From NCBI GenBank assembly GCA_023459795.1, contig JAEWSP010000018.1, positions 62,001 to 126,000 on the forward strand: a DNA stretch of 64,000 nucleotides, in the 5' to 3' direction. Under the pieces are notes generated by a model. It was not told the DNA's origin, ran no database searches, and saw only the letters and a program-made list of their open reading frames with translations. Shown here in pieces: positions 8,622 to 17,170 of the stretch. The DNA comes from Bacillota bacterium (GTDB lineage: Bacteria > Bacillota_I > Bacilli_A > RFN20 > CAG-288). A program made the position numbers and the translations under genes. How positions within the stretch are numbered: position 1 is the first letter of the stretch; every line of letters begins with the position of its first letter.

Positions 8622-9980
8622 ATGCTAGTTTTTGATACCATTGCAGCCCTTGCTACAGCAAATACCAAGGCTGCCTTAAGCATTGTCCGATTGTCCGGAG
8701 AGGAATCCCTCCGGATTCTTTCCCATCTGGTAACAAGAGATCCCAAGACCATCGAACCAAACCATATGTACTACGGCATCCTTTACAGGGATGCAGAAAC
8801 GAAGGAAGAGATGATCGACGAGGCCGAATATGTTTATTACAAAGCGCCCCGGTCCTATACCGGTTTTGATGGCGTTGAATTCTTCCTGCACGGAAATCCC
8901 CTGATTTCGGAGTCCCTCCTTTCCGCTCTCGTCTTCTGGGGTGCCAGAAGAGCAGAGCGAGGAGAATTCTCGGCCCAGGCTTATTTCAACGGAAAGATGG
9001 ATCTCCTCAAGGCGGAAGGAATCAACGACCTTATCAATGCCACCAGCAAGAGGGCAGTCGATATTGCAAGCAACACTCTTTCCGGCAAGAACTCGGAAGC
9101 GATGTCCGGTCTCAAGGCGAGGCTTCTGGAGTCTCTCTCCCAGCTCGAGTATTACGTCGAGAACCAGTACGAAGACGATGACAGCGATCATTTCCATACG
9201 GAGCTGGATAAGGTTGATCTGCAGCTTCAGAAAGAAACAAAGTCCCTTTTGGAGACTATCCGGAAGACGAAGCAGTCCAACCGGGAATACCAGGGCTTCA
9301 AGGTGGCAATCGTCGGAGAGCCCAACGTCGGTAAGTCTACGCTCCTGAACAAGATCGTCGGAGAAGACAGGGCTATCGTCTCGCCGATTCCGGGAACGAC
9401 AAGGGATGTCGTAACGGGAGAGAGGGAGATCGACGGAATCCGTTTCTCTTTCGAAGATACAGCCGGAATAAGGAAAACCAAAGATGTCGTTGAGAACCTG
9501 GGGATCGAAAGATCCTACAATACGATCCGGAATGCAGACCTGGTGCTTCTTTTAAGCGAGTCCGGATTCAAAGAGTTCGAATCCCTTCCGGAAATCCAGG
9601 ATGCCATCCAAGGCAAACCGGTATTAAGGATTGCCACCAAGAAGGATCTCCATGGAGAAAACAAGGAAGCAGACCTGACGGTCTCCGACAAGGAAGACGA
9701 CATGGCTTCCCTTATTTCCCTGTTCCAGAAGAAGCTAAGCCTGGAGAACAAGGAAGCTTCCTCCTTCCTCGGAGAAAGGGAAGAGGATCTCCTTATCGAG
9801 ATCGAAGAACAGCTGGAGAAGACAAGGACTGCTATCCAGGAGACCCATTCCATCGATGTGGTATCGGATAGCCTGAGAGAAGCGGTCCATACGATCAACT
9901 CCCTGATGGGGAAGGACGAGAATGCGACTATGGAAGACATCTATCAGACTCTCTTCTCCCATTTCTGCCTAGGAAAATAA
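8622..9980 (+). CDS. mnmE: tRNA modification GTPase MnmE
   Basis: With MnmG it makes the 5-carboxymethylaminomethyl group on U34 of certain tRNAs. 452 residues from MLVFDTIAALATAN, the usual family N-terminus; in-frame upstream codons run into the tRNA terminator and are rejected. Seen: N-terminal folate-binding domain, G domain with GEPNVGKST (about residue 232), GTTRDV and DTAG, and the C-terminal CLGK active-site motif. The G4 motif, normally NKxD, reads TKKD. tatD follows after one base, then rnmV and rsmA, a compact RNA-maturation operon. No Shine-Dalgarno; see the -10 box directly upstream. Confidence 0.95.
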   Translation: MLVFDTIAALATANTKAALSIVRLSGEESLRILSHLVTRDPKTIEPNHMYYGILYRDAETKEEMIDEAEYVYYKAPRSYTGFDGVEFFLHGNPLISESLLSALVFWGARRAERGEFSAQAYFNGKMDLLKAEGINDLINATSKRAVDIASNTLSGKNSEAMSGLKARLLESLSQLEYYVENQYEDDDSDHFHTELDKVDLQLQKETKSLLETIRKTKQSNREYQGFKVAIVGEPNVGKSTLLNKIVGEDRAIVSPIPGTTRDVVTGEREIDGIRFSFEDTAGIRKTKDVVENLGIERSYNTIRNADLVLLLSESGFKEFESLPEIQDAIQGKPVLRIATKKDLHGENKEADLTVSDKEDDMASLISLFQKKLSLENKEASSFLGEREEDLLIEIEEQLEKTRTAIQETHSIDVVSDSLREAVHTINSLMGKDENATMEDIYQTLFSHFCLGK

Positions 9981-9981
9981 T

Positions 9982-10761
9982 ATGGAATACATCGATACCC
10001 ACTGCCATCTGAACGACGACCAGCTCTATCCCGATAGAGAAGGAGCTGTAGAGCGGGCCAAGAAGAATGGCTGCCTGGCTTTTTTCAATGCCGCAGATTC
10101 CTTTTCCTCCTTCGGAAGGATCTTTTCCCTAGCCAAGGAATTCCCTGGCTTCTGCTATCCGGTTATCGGCATCCATCCGGAATATGCTTCCCTGCCAGAA
10201 GAAGAATTCGAAAAAGCTCTTCAGGCAATCGAAGAAAACAAGAAGAACATCAAGGCTATCGGAGAAATAGGACTGGATTACCATTATTCCAAGGACCCGG
10301 AAATAAAAGAGAAGCAGAAGGATAGGTTCATAAGGCAGATCCGGCTTGCCAAGAAGTTGTCCTTGCCGATAGTCATCCATTCCAGGGATGCCGATCAGGA
10401 CTGCTATGACATCCTGAAGGAAGAACTACCGGACAAAGCCGATATCCACTGCTACGGACAGAGCTATGAGATGCTTAAAAACTATCTCCGGCTTCCGATC
10501 CAGCTGAAGATCGGAATCGGAGGCGTTGTCACCTTCAAGAACAGCCGGGTGCTTAAGGAAGTCGTAGAGAAAGCACCTCTTTCTGTCCTGCTGACGGAAA
10601 CAGACAGCCCGTATCTTTCTCCTGTTCCGAACAGAGGAAAAAGAAACGAACCTTCCTATATTCCTTTTGTGCTTAAGGAGATTGCTCTCCTTCGCAAGGA
10701 AGAGGAAGAAGAGACTGCCAAAGCAATCCTGAAGAACGGAGAAGATTTCTATGGATTATGA
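9982..10761 (+). CDS. tatD: TatD-family metal-dependent hydrolase/DNase
   Basis: 259 residues. Metal ligands of the TatD fold are present in order: THCH near the N-terminus, GEIGLDYH, VIHSRDA, the DIHCYGQS His, and the ETDSPYL Asp. The family has 3'-5' exonuclease and repair roles. It starts one base after the mnmE stop with an AGGA site inside the mnmE end, and its last codons overlap rnmV by 11 bases. The tatD-rnmV-rsmA order is common in Firmicutes. Confidence 0.92.
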   Translation: MEYIDTHCHLNDDQLYPDREGAVERAKKNGCLAFFNAADSFSSFGRIFSLAKEFPGFCYPVIGIHPEYASLPEEEFEKALQAIEENKKNIKAIGEIGLDYHYSKDPEIKEKQKDRFIRQIRLAKKLSLPIVIHSRDADQDCYDILKEELPDKADIHCYGQSYEMLKNYLRLPIQLKIGIGGVVTFKNSRVLKEVVEKAPLSVLLTETDSPYLSPVPNRGKRNEPSYIPFVLKEIALLRKEEEEETAKAILKNGEDFYGL

Positions 10762-11293
10762 GAAGAAGTACTGCTATGTCTGCGAAGGCAAGACAGACGA
10801 AGACAGGCTGAAGAAAGCCGGTTGTCTGTTTGTCGTTGTCTCCGGCGGAAAATTCATCCGCCCGGAGATTTTGTCCTTCCTGTCTCTGGTCTCCAAGAAG
10901 CGGAATATAGTTCTTGTCACGGATCCGGATACACCCGGAGATATGATCCGGAAGAAGATTGAATCCGTTGTCGGCCCATGCATTAATCTTCACGGGAAGA
11001 AGGAACAGGCAACTTATAACGGAAAGCTTGGGATTGCAGAGATGAGGCAGACCTCTGTAGATGCTCTCCTTGCTTCTTGCATAGAGCATGACAAAGCCAT
11101 TGAGGAAGAGAGCGGATTCAGCCATGACGACTACCTGGATATGGGACTAGAAGGTCTGGGAAGCAAGGAGAGAAGAGAAAGACTTATCAAGAAGTACAGC
11201 CTACCTCTTGCTTCCGGTAAGAGCGTCGAAGAAGAATGCCATATCCTTTCCTTGACCAAGGAAGAGATAAAGGAGGCAATTGCACATGAGTGA
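10751..11293 (+). CDS. rnmV: Ribonuclease M5
   Basis: Toprim-domain nuclease that matures the 5S rRNA precursor. 180 residues. The catalytic Toprim Glu lies in VCEGKTDED near the N-terminus and the metal-binding Asp pair in LVTDPDTPG. It overlaps tatD at its start and rsmA at its end (ATGAGTGA), so all three are coupled. Its presence supports a Firmicute-like host. Confidence 0.92.
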   Translation: MDYEKKYCYVCEGKTDEDRLKKAGCLFVVVSGGKFIRPEILSFLSLVSKKRNIVLVTDPDTPGDMIRKKIESVVGPCINLHGKKEQATYNGKLGIAEMRQTSVDALLASCIEHDKAIEEESGFSHDDYLDMGLEGLGSKERRERLIKKYSLPLASGKSVEEECHILSLTKEEIKEAIAHE

Positions 11294-12104
11294 GCAGGAT
11301 AGAATCCAAGGACTGTTGAAGGAATACGGCTATATCGCCAAGAAGTCCTTCGGACAGAATTTCCTTATCAACGAAGGAATCATAAGAAGAATCGTCGACC
11401 AGATGAAGCCGGAGACTTTCGAGACCGTAATCGAGATCGGTCCTGGCCTTGGAGCACTGACTCTTCCTCTTTCCCAGAAGAGCAAAAAGCTTTATGCCGT
11501 CGATGCAGACAGGGATATGATCACTATCCTCCATGAGATCTTCGATTCCAAGAAGAATGTCACCTTGGTCCAGTCCGATTTCCTCCGCTTCGATCCGGAC
11601 TCTGTCTCCCGGAAGGAAGATAGGCTGCTCATTGGGAACCTTCCTTACAACATCACTTCCGAGCTTTTTGAATATATGCTTGAAAAAGGGTTTGCTTCTG
11701 CCGGTGCCATGGTCCAGAAGGAAGTCTATGAGAAGCTAAGCTATACCCCGGGGAAGTCAACCAACACTGCTCTAGGAGCTTTTATCGAAAGCATGGGAAA
11801 GCTCTCCCTGCTGACACTTGTCGACCACTCCTCCTTCGATCCTTCCCCGAAGGTGGAGTCCGCCTTCGTAAGGATTGATACGGATCCGAAGAAGTCGATT
11901 TCCTTCTCCCTCTATCCTGTCTATAAGGCACTCTTCCGGAATCCGAACAAGACCATCCACAACTGCCTCAAGGAGGTGCCGGAATATAGGGACTCCCTTC
12001 CTACGCTAAGCCAGGAAAAGCCGGAGCTTCTTTCTTCCAGGGCACGGCAACTGGACGTGAAGACACTGCAAAAACTAGCCGAAGAAATCCAGAAGCTTTC
12101 CTAG
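11286..12104 (+). CDS. rsmA: 16S rRNA dimethyladenosine transferase RsmA (KsgA)
   Basis: Dimethylates two adjacent adenosines in helix 45 of 16S rRNA. 272 residues. The SAM motif EIGPGLGALT (about residues 47-56), the leading FGQNFLIN block and the NLPYN catalytic motif are visible. ATG at 11286 is preferred to an in-frame TTG at 11280 because AGGAGG (11271-11276) is 9 bases from the ATG but only 3 from the TTG. Last gene of the mnmE operon; no clear terminator follows. Confidence 0.95.
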   Translation: MSEQDRIQGLLKEYGYIAKKSFGQNFLINEGIIRRIVDQMKPETFETVIEIGPGLGALTLPLSQKSKKLYAVDADRDMITILHEIFDSKKNVTLVQSDFLRFDPDSVSRKEDRLLIGNLPYNITSELFEYMLEKGFASAGAMVQKEVYEKLSYTPGKSTNTALGAFIESMGKLSLLTLVDHSSFDPSPKVESAFVRIDTDPKKSISFSLYPVYKALFRNPNKTIHNCLKEVPEYRDSLPTLSQEKPELLSSRARQLDVKTLQKLAEEIQKLS

Positions 12105-12309
12105 AACTGTTTTTAGGCGCCAAAGGGAATTAATTTTACCGAAAAAACCAGTTTCAAAACATTTCCTAACCCTTGGGGATGGTTACTACAGCAAAACAGG
12201 GTTGCCTTTGTCGGGAATGACTCTACCCAGTTCGCTTTAAATAAGCTTGAGTAGCCCATTCCATCTTCGGAAATATGTAGATGATTATACTACTCACCTA
12301 CCAAGAAAA
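12105..12309. other. Intergenic spacer between convergent genes, no gene seen
   Basis: 205 bases between the ends of rsmA and the minus-strand protease. No open frame or T-run terminator is evident. The stretch 12165-12260 is richer in G+C than the island beside it and contains GGG/CCC blocks that could pair. It marks the left border of the AT-rich island. Nothing identifiable was found. Confidence 0.5.
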
Positions 12310-13155
12310 CTAATTAAGGAACTTTTCGCAGTTAAATATATTTTCTTCATAACTTTGTGTTAACCGGTCTTTCATCTCACCCTCTGTAACTTTTCCGTAT
12401 TTTCTTTCATAAAGAGAAATTATAGAGGTCATTATTGGAGCGGAGAAACTTGTCCCACTCTTTTCATTAATAACGATTCCATTCTCACATTCGTCTAAAC
12501 AGATTATATCTAAGCAGGGTAAAAGAAAACAAGAGGAGTTAAAGTTTGCTTTTTTCCAAACGTTACATTCCTTATCTATTCCTGAAACAGCAATGACATT
12601 TCCATACGCGGCCGGGTACAACAAACTATCTGTTCCGGAATTTCCGGAACTGGCAACAACAATAATTCCTTTGCTTATGCATCTATCGATGGCAGCCCTA
12701 ATCAAGCCGGAATCGTTCTTTATTCCTAAAGAAATATTGACTATATCAATGCCATATTCACAACAACAATACAATGCGGATTCAACTTCTTGAATAGAGG
12801 CAATATTATCTTTACCCTCAACATCAAAAATGTAGATATCAGAACAACAAGCCAAACCCAAATTATTGTATTCGGAGCAACCAATTATTGAAAATGTACT
12901 TAATCCGTGACTGGAATGTTGCTTACGCTCAACAGTGTTGTTAAAAACAATGTTTTGATTATGATAAACCGAGTTTTGAATTCCGGAATCTAGGACAGCA
13001 ATTTTCGGAAAATACACAGCTTTTTCGTTACCTTTGGATAAGTTTATTTCTTGCAAATAGTAGGCATTGTAGGGGATACTATTACGGTTTTTTGTTAAGC
13101 AGAAAAAGAAAGTACAAAAAACAAGCAGACCGGTTACAAGCTTATGCCTTCGCAT
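12310..13155 (-). CDS. Short subtilisin-like serine protease (S8), membrane-anchored
   Basis: 281 residues from ATG 13155. A single N-terminal hydrophobic helix (about 7-20) suggests a membrane anchor or signal. The catalytic triad is complete: Asp56 in AVLDSG, His83 in HSSHGLS, Ser236 in SGTSFSAP, with oxyanion Asn172 in SSGNSG. There is almost no prodomain. The small size, many Cys and island context are unlike nutritional subtilisins and recall processing proteases of peptide-export loci; that is inference. The start overlaps the end of the membrane-protein gene by 14 bases. Base composition is AT-rich compared with flanking housekeeping genes, suggesting acquisition. Confidence 0.85.
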   Translation of the reverse strand: MRRHKLVTGLLVFCTFFFCLTKNRNSIPYNAYYLQEINLSKGNEKAVYFPKIAVLDSGIQNSVYHNQNIVFNNTVERKQHSSHGLSTFSIIGCSEYNNLGLACCSDIYIFDVEGKDNIASIQEVESALYCCCEYGIDIVNISLGIKNDSGLIRAAIDRCISKGIIVVASSGNSGTDSLLYPAAYGNVIAVSGIDKECNVWKKANFNSSCFLLPCLDIICLDECENGIVINEKSGTSFSAPIMTSIISLYERKYGKVTEGEMKDRLTQSYEENIFNCEKFLN

Positions 13156-13642
13156 CTTTTTGATTTTCCGGACCCTGCTTTGCCTTATACGCTTGGACAA
13201 ACTTCTTCTTTTTCCGGTATTCGAAAAGAAGAATGATAAAGATAGCTAATACCGATACGATTTCGACGATATAGCCGGTAACGGAAGAAACGAAGAAGTA
13301 GACAAGAGTAAAACTAATCCCTGCCACTACAAAGAAAAAACTGAAAAGAACGAATCCGTTATTAAAAAGATTCGGATAAGAAAAACTCAGATGGGCATCC
13401 TTATTGGATATTTCTTTTGTCGGATACTTTTCTTCTTCTGGCTTCCCTTTGGAAAAGAAACCAAGTTCAAAGAAGAAGTCTTCATAGCCATAACCAAGAA
13501 AGGCAGGAAGGCATAGAATCAGGCTTTTTCCAAAGTACTCCAAAGATAAGAACTTTGTGTTTTCCAAGGTAAAACCGTAAACGAGGATTGCCAGGACTAC
13601 GAATATAGGAGTACAAATCAAACGAAGTTGCCATTTTTTCAT
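13142..13642 (-). CDS. Four-helix membrane protein of the AT-rich island, unknown function
   Basis: 166 residues from MKKWQLR (ATG 13642), two bases after the stop of the preceding gene, so translation is probably coupled. Hydrophobic segments lie at about residues 8-24, 36-50, 95-118 and 123-145, with a charged loop in the middle and a basic C-terminus. No family recognised. It lies between a secreted hydrophobic protein and an S8 protease, all on one strand without gaps; an immunity, assembly or export helper role is possible but unproven. Confidence 0.65.
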   Translation of the reverse strand: MKKWQLRLICTPIFVVLAILVYGFTLENTKFLSLEYFGKSLILCLPAFLGYGYEDFFFELGFFSKGKPEEEKYPTKEISNKDAHLSFSYPNLFNNGFVLFSFFFVVAGISFTLVYFFVSSVTGYIVEIVSVLAIFIILLFEYRKKKKFVQAYKAKQGPENQKDAKA

Positions 13643-13644
13643 TT

Positions 13645-14475
13645 TTATTGAAGTCCAAACGCAAACTGACGTTCCCACGAAAATGAGATTGAAATACCAT
13701 CTTTAATAAAATGAGAATAGATATAGTCGAAAAGCTCAGATAAACAAACAGAGACAAAAAAATTCACAACAAACCTTACTAATGCATGTTCGGATAAAAC
13801 AGAGATAGCAGAAACGACAGCCAAAATGACAGGATTACCAGTAACAGCTCCAAAAAGAGCTAAACTAGCCGCCATAACAATAGGCGTTCTGGTTGCCATA
13901 AACAATGCCGTAATTCCTTCAACAATAAACCCTGTCCCATAAGAGAGAATTTTTCTACAGGTGGAGGCATCAATCTTGAAAACAAATTGATCCGGAACAT
14001 AAATTCCCCACCAAAGTTTTTTCCAAGTTAAATTGAAGGAATTTTCCCCTTCGCTTTCTTCTTCAAAACCAGAATACTTAATTAGTGCCGATTCATAGGC
14101 ATCGATGATTGTGTTTTCTCCAACAAGTTCTGCTTCTTCAGCAGAAAGCCGGTTTTCCAAAGAAGCAATAACGTTTCTAGAAACATCCAAGAAATAGTTG
14201 GATCCTTTTTCATCACATTCAGCAAAGACATTATCCAAACTATTCTTTGCCTTGGAAATGTTAGATAAGATTTCCTTTCTTGACGCAGGTACTTCAATAT
14301 CACTAATAGAAAGGTTGGAATAGCAGTCTTCAATTTTATCAAGTTGGTCCTGAACCTCTTCTTCTTTGGCTGAATTTATTCCAACATTAGTTGGACCTTT
14401 GGAATTCTTTCCAAAACATAAAAAACTACTCAATACAGTTATGATAGTCAATGCTTTTTTTAATGGCACTTGCAT
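13645..14475 (-). CDS. Secreted protein with a C-terminal hydrophobic domain, unknown function
   Basis: 276 residues from ATG 14475, chosen because a GAGG site precedes it by 8 bases and a signal peptide (about residues 5-22) then opens the protein. Residues 35-145 are acidic and helical. After WKKLWWGIYV, residues about 180-245 form a long Gly/Ala/Val-rich hydrophobic stretch reminiscent of pore-forming or bacteriocin-like peptides. Two coupled genes downstream encode a membrane protein and a subtilisin-like protease, so the protein may be a precursor cut by that protease. No family recognised; AT-rich like its neighbours. Confidence 0.65.
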   Translation of the reverse strand: MQVPLKKALTIITVLSSFLCFGKNSKGPTNVGINSAKEEEVQDQLDKIEDCYSNLSISDIEVPASRKEILSNISKAKNSLDNVFAECDEKGSNYFLDVSRNVIASLENRLSAEEAELVGENTIIDAYESALIKYSGFEEESEGENSFNLTWKKLWWGIYVPDQFVFKIDASTCRKILSYGTGFIVEGITALFMATRTPIVMAASLALFGAVTGNPVILAVVSAISVLSEHALVRFVVNFFVSVCLSELFDYIYSHFIKDGISISFSWERQFAFGLQ

Positions 14476-14924
14476 ATTTTTTGCCTCGTTGATAATCATA
14501 GTGTGTAGATAACTTAAAGTCAATATCGTGTTTTTTGATTACACCACTTTTTTGTTCTTGTTATAAATTGTTTTCTAACACAACTGTTTTTTTATAAGAA
14601 TCGTCTTTGCTTTGTGTTGCACCATGAGAGCAATTGTAAAGCTCCTCTTTTGGCTTCAAATGCTTTTCTGAGTTTTGCCCCCAAGAAATTTTGCGGTCTG
14701 AAAAGAAGCATATGCTGAACATTTTTCGTCAAAAGCTCTAGACAAAAACAGATTTGCTTTGGAAAGGGCATTCCGCGAACCATTTTCAAAAAGCAACGTC
14801 AATTCCAAAACTTAGATGCCAAAAACTTTCTAAGCTCGTCTTCTAATTGCTTCTAATTCATTTGAACGCTTTTGCAACCGCCCCTTCATAAACAACCATT
14901 TCCGCTCTTTCCAGTAGCTGCGGC
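14476..14924. other. Intergenic region with a gene-like remnant
   Basis: 449 bases upstream of the island operon. Part nearest 14475 must hold its promoter; AT-rich tracts occur at 14530-14600. A short minus-strand frame at 14592-14789 would give a 65-residue basic peptide without a ribosome site, and neighbouring frames show similarly interrupted coding-like sequence. I see no supported gene, RNA or terminator; a decayed gene is the likeliest content. Confidence 0.4.
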
Positions 14925-15830
14925 TTATTCTTCTTTCTTGTTGTTCTTCTCTGTTTCTTTTTCTTCTTTCTTCTCCTGCTTATGCTTCTGATGCTCTTTG
15001 TAGAAATCCTGATCGATCCAGAGGATCCGTTCCGAGAACTCCGGATATTTCTTGAATACGAAATAGCTGGAGAGGATGCCGAGAAGCGCACCGCAGGCAT
15101 CGGCAATGATGTCTCCGTCCGTATCCGTAACAGCATACCTATAGCCTGTAAATGTCTTGTAGTAATTCGTCATATCCGTCTCGCTGAGGTGGCAGTTCCC
15201 CGTATTCCACATCTCTCCGTTTGCTCCCCCGAGAATCCCCGTATCCTGATCGATGCAGGCATAAAGATCGTCCGGAATATATTTCTGCATGTTCGTATGG
15301 AAGATCAGGTCTGCTCCGCCTTCATACAGTTCCCACAAGGCTTCGACGGCAACTCCGAAGAAGAAGCCGAAGAGAAGGCATAAGCCGGTCGCTTGTCTTC
15401 CTGTATATCCGTTCTTCTTCATGAGAAGCTTCATCAAGACAAAGCCTGCCAGGGCAAGCTGTGCCGTTCCTATCGTATGGAGGAATTTATCGAATCCGTA
15501 ATCCCCGAGGTTGTAGTAGACCTGGCAGGCTTCTCCGAGGAAGACGGAGACGAAGAGGTCAAAGGCGATGAACAGATCCACTGGCTTTCCGACACGGAAA
15601 CCAGTCAGATGTTCGACAATCATCGGTCCCCAGATACCTAGGAATGCGCAGGAAGACCCGACGATAACCGTCCTTGCCTGGACCGGATCCCACTGGAAAG
15701 GACGATGGGTAGCAATGCCGCCTTCCGGATAGAACGGCCTTACCTTGCAAAGGGATAGGATTGCAAAGACCATGAGCATGGAGAAAACAGAGGTTTCAAT
15801 GATATACAGGGTCTTTCGGTAAGATGCCAT
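14925..15830 (-). CDS. Polytopic membrane protein, DUF2238/YjdF-like
   Basis: 301 residues with about six membrane helices. Conserved-looking polar motifs sit at helix ends: DKFLHTIGTAQLA, GVAVEALWELYEGGAD and DTDGDIIADACGALLG, resembling the D-H, WE-E and D-D-G pattern of the YjdF/DUF2238 and VanZ-like groups. A longer-than-usual luminal insert of about 70 residues precedes the last motif, and the tail is very Lys/Glu-rich. Function unknown. ATG at 15830 follows an AAAGGAGCG site. It stands alone on the minus strand. Confidence 0.7.
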   Translation of the reverse strand: MASYRKTLYIIETSVFSMLMVFAILSLCKVRPFYPEGGIATHRPFQWDPVQARTVIVGSSCAFLGIWGPMIVEHLTGFRVGKPVDLFIAFDLFVSVFLGEACQVYYNLGDYGFDKFLHTIGTAQLALAGFVLMKLLMKKNGYTGRQATGLCLLFGFFFGVAVEALWELYEGGADLIFHTNMQKYIPDDLYACIDQDTGILGGANGEMWNTGNCHLSETDMTNYYKTFTGYRYAVTDTDGDIIADACGALLGILSSYFVFKKYPEFSERILWIDQDFYKEHQKHKQEKKEEKETEKNNKKEE

Positions 15831-15917
15831 ACGCCGCTCCTTTAATACTTCTTATTTTAGCGAAAAAAACAGGAATTGGAACCACGATTAGCGGAAAGAG
15901 AGTAAGAAAGAAAAAGA

Positions 15918-15948
15918 GGAAATGAAAAAGGCCCGTTTCCGGGCCTTT
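15918..15948 (-). terminator. Rho-independent terminator of prs
   Basis: AAAGGCCCG/CGGGCCTTT with a 4-base loop (15927-15948); on the minus strand it is followed by TTTTTCATTT. Confidence 0.88.
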
Positions 15949-15964
15949 GTGTTGGTTTCTAAAC

Positions 15965-16939
15965 CTACTTGACGTACTTGGAGATAATATCGGAGACAGA
16001 CTTGTTGTTGCTGATGGCATCGATGCAGGCAGCAATGGTCGGAGCAAGGGAGACAACCGTGATGTTGAGATCCTTGTTCTTCTTGAACCGTTCATCCAGC
16101 GGGATGGAGTCCGTGACCCAGAGACGATCGAACGGGCAGGCGCTGAGACGGGTATAGGCAGGATCGGAAAGGACAGGGTGGACAACAGCCATCATGACCT
16201 TCTTGGCACCGAACTTCTTAAGAGCGGCACCGGCAGCAATCGCAGAACCGGCAGTATCGATCATATCGTCGACGATCAGGCAATCCTTATCCTTGACGTC
16301 TCCGACAATGTTCATGACTTCCGGCTGACGGGAGCTGTTACGTCTCTTATCGATGATGGCAATCGGAGCATCCAGGATCTCCGCAAAGTTGCGGGCGCGG
16401 ACGACTCCGCCATGATCCGGCGAGACAACGACAAGGTTGGCCTTGTCGACGCTTTCGTCATGCTTGACGGTATAGCCGAGAAGCGGAACGGCAGTAATGT
16501 CATCTTCAAGGCAGGAGAAGAAAGCCTGCTCCTGGGCTGCATGAAGATTGAAGGTGAGGATACGATCGGCACCGGCAGTGACATAAAGATCAGCAACGAG
16601 CTTACTGGAAATCGGCTCACGCGGCTTGGACTTTCTATCCTGACGGGCATATCCGAAGTAAGGAATGATGACGTTGATTTCGCTGGCAGATGCTCTCTTG
16701 AGAGCATCAATGAAGACCAAAGTCTCCATAATATTTTCATTGACCGGCGGGCAGGTAGATTCGATGATAAATACCCTCTTGCCCCGGACACAGGTCTCTG
16801 GGCAGGCCATCACTTCTTTGGACGGAAATACTTCCAGATGTACCTTCCCTAATGTCGTCCCCAGCTCCTTCGCAACGGCTTCGGCCAGATCGACGTTGGC
16901 GCTTAACGCATAGAGAATGGCATCATTACCAAAATTCAT
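15965..16939 (-). CDS. prs: Ribose-phosphate pyrophosphokinase
   Basis: Makes PRPP from ribose-5-phosphate and ATP for purine, pyrimidine, His, Trp and NAD synthesis. 324 residues, class I length. Visible motifs are the DLHAAQEQAFF metal/ribose loop, VVSPDHGGVVRARNFA, and the PRPP loop DCLIVDDMIDTAGS. ATG at 16939 has an AGGGGGAACC ribosome site. A strong terminator follows; it appears monocistronic. Confidence 0.96.
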   Translation of the reverse strand: MNFGNDAILYALSANVDLAEAVAKELGTTLGKVHLEVFPSKEVMACPETCVRGKRVFIIESTCPPVNENIMETLVFIDALKRASASEINVIIPYFGYARQDRKSKPREPISSKLVADLYVTAGADRILTFNLHAAQEQAFFSCLEDDITAVPLLGYTVKHDESVDKANLVVVSPDHGGVVRARNFAEILDAPIAIIDKRRNSSRQPEVMNIVGDVKDKDCLIVDDMIDTAGSAIAAGAALKKFGAKKVMMAVVHPVLSDPAYTRLSACPFDRLWVTDSIPLDERFKKNKDLNITVVSLAPTIAACIDAISNNKSVSDIISKYVK

Positions 16940-17142
16940 ATCGAAAGGTTCCCCCTAACGGAATTATTCTAACACTCTTAGAGTTGGTTTCTAAGACTAA
17001 TCCGCAAAAGGAGGGAAGCAATCGCTTTCTTTTCCCAAGGGACTTGAAAGGCAGCTTTTCAGGGAAATAGAATCCGGATCCAGGGGAAGAGAAAAAAGAG
17101 GCTTAACAGCAAGAAAATATCTGTTTTGATTTTTGAAAAACG

Positions 17143-17168
17143 AAAAACAGCCTCCCTTAGGAGGCTGT
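17143..17168 (-). terminator. Rho-independent terminator
   Basis: ACAGCCTCC/GGAGGCTGT with a 4-base loop followed on the minus strand by a T-run; ends the pgmB-like gene. Confidence 0.88.
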
Positions 17169-17170
17169 GC

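Noticed and set aside
14592..14789. 65-residue minus-strand frame in the island spacer
   Set aside because: No ribosome site and no recognisable features; treated as possible gene remnant only.
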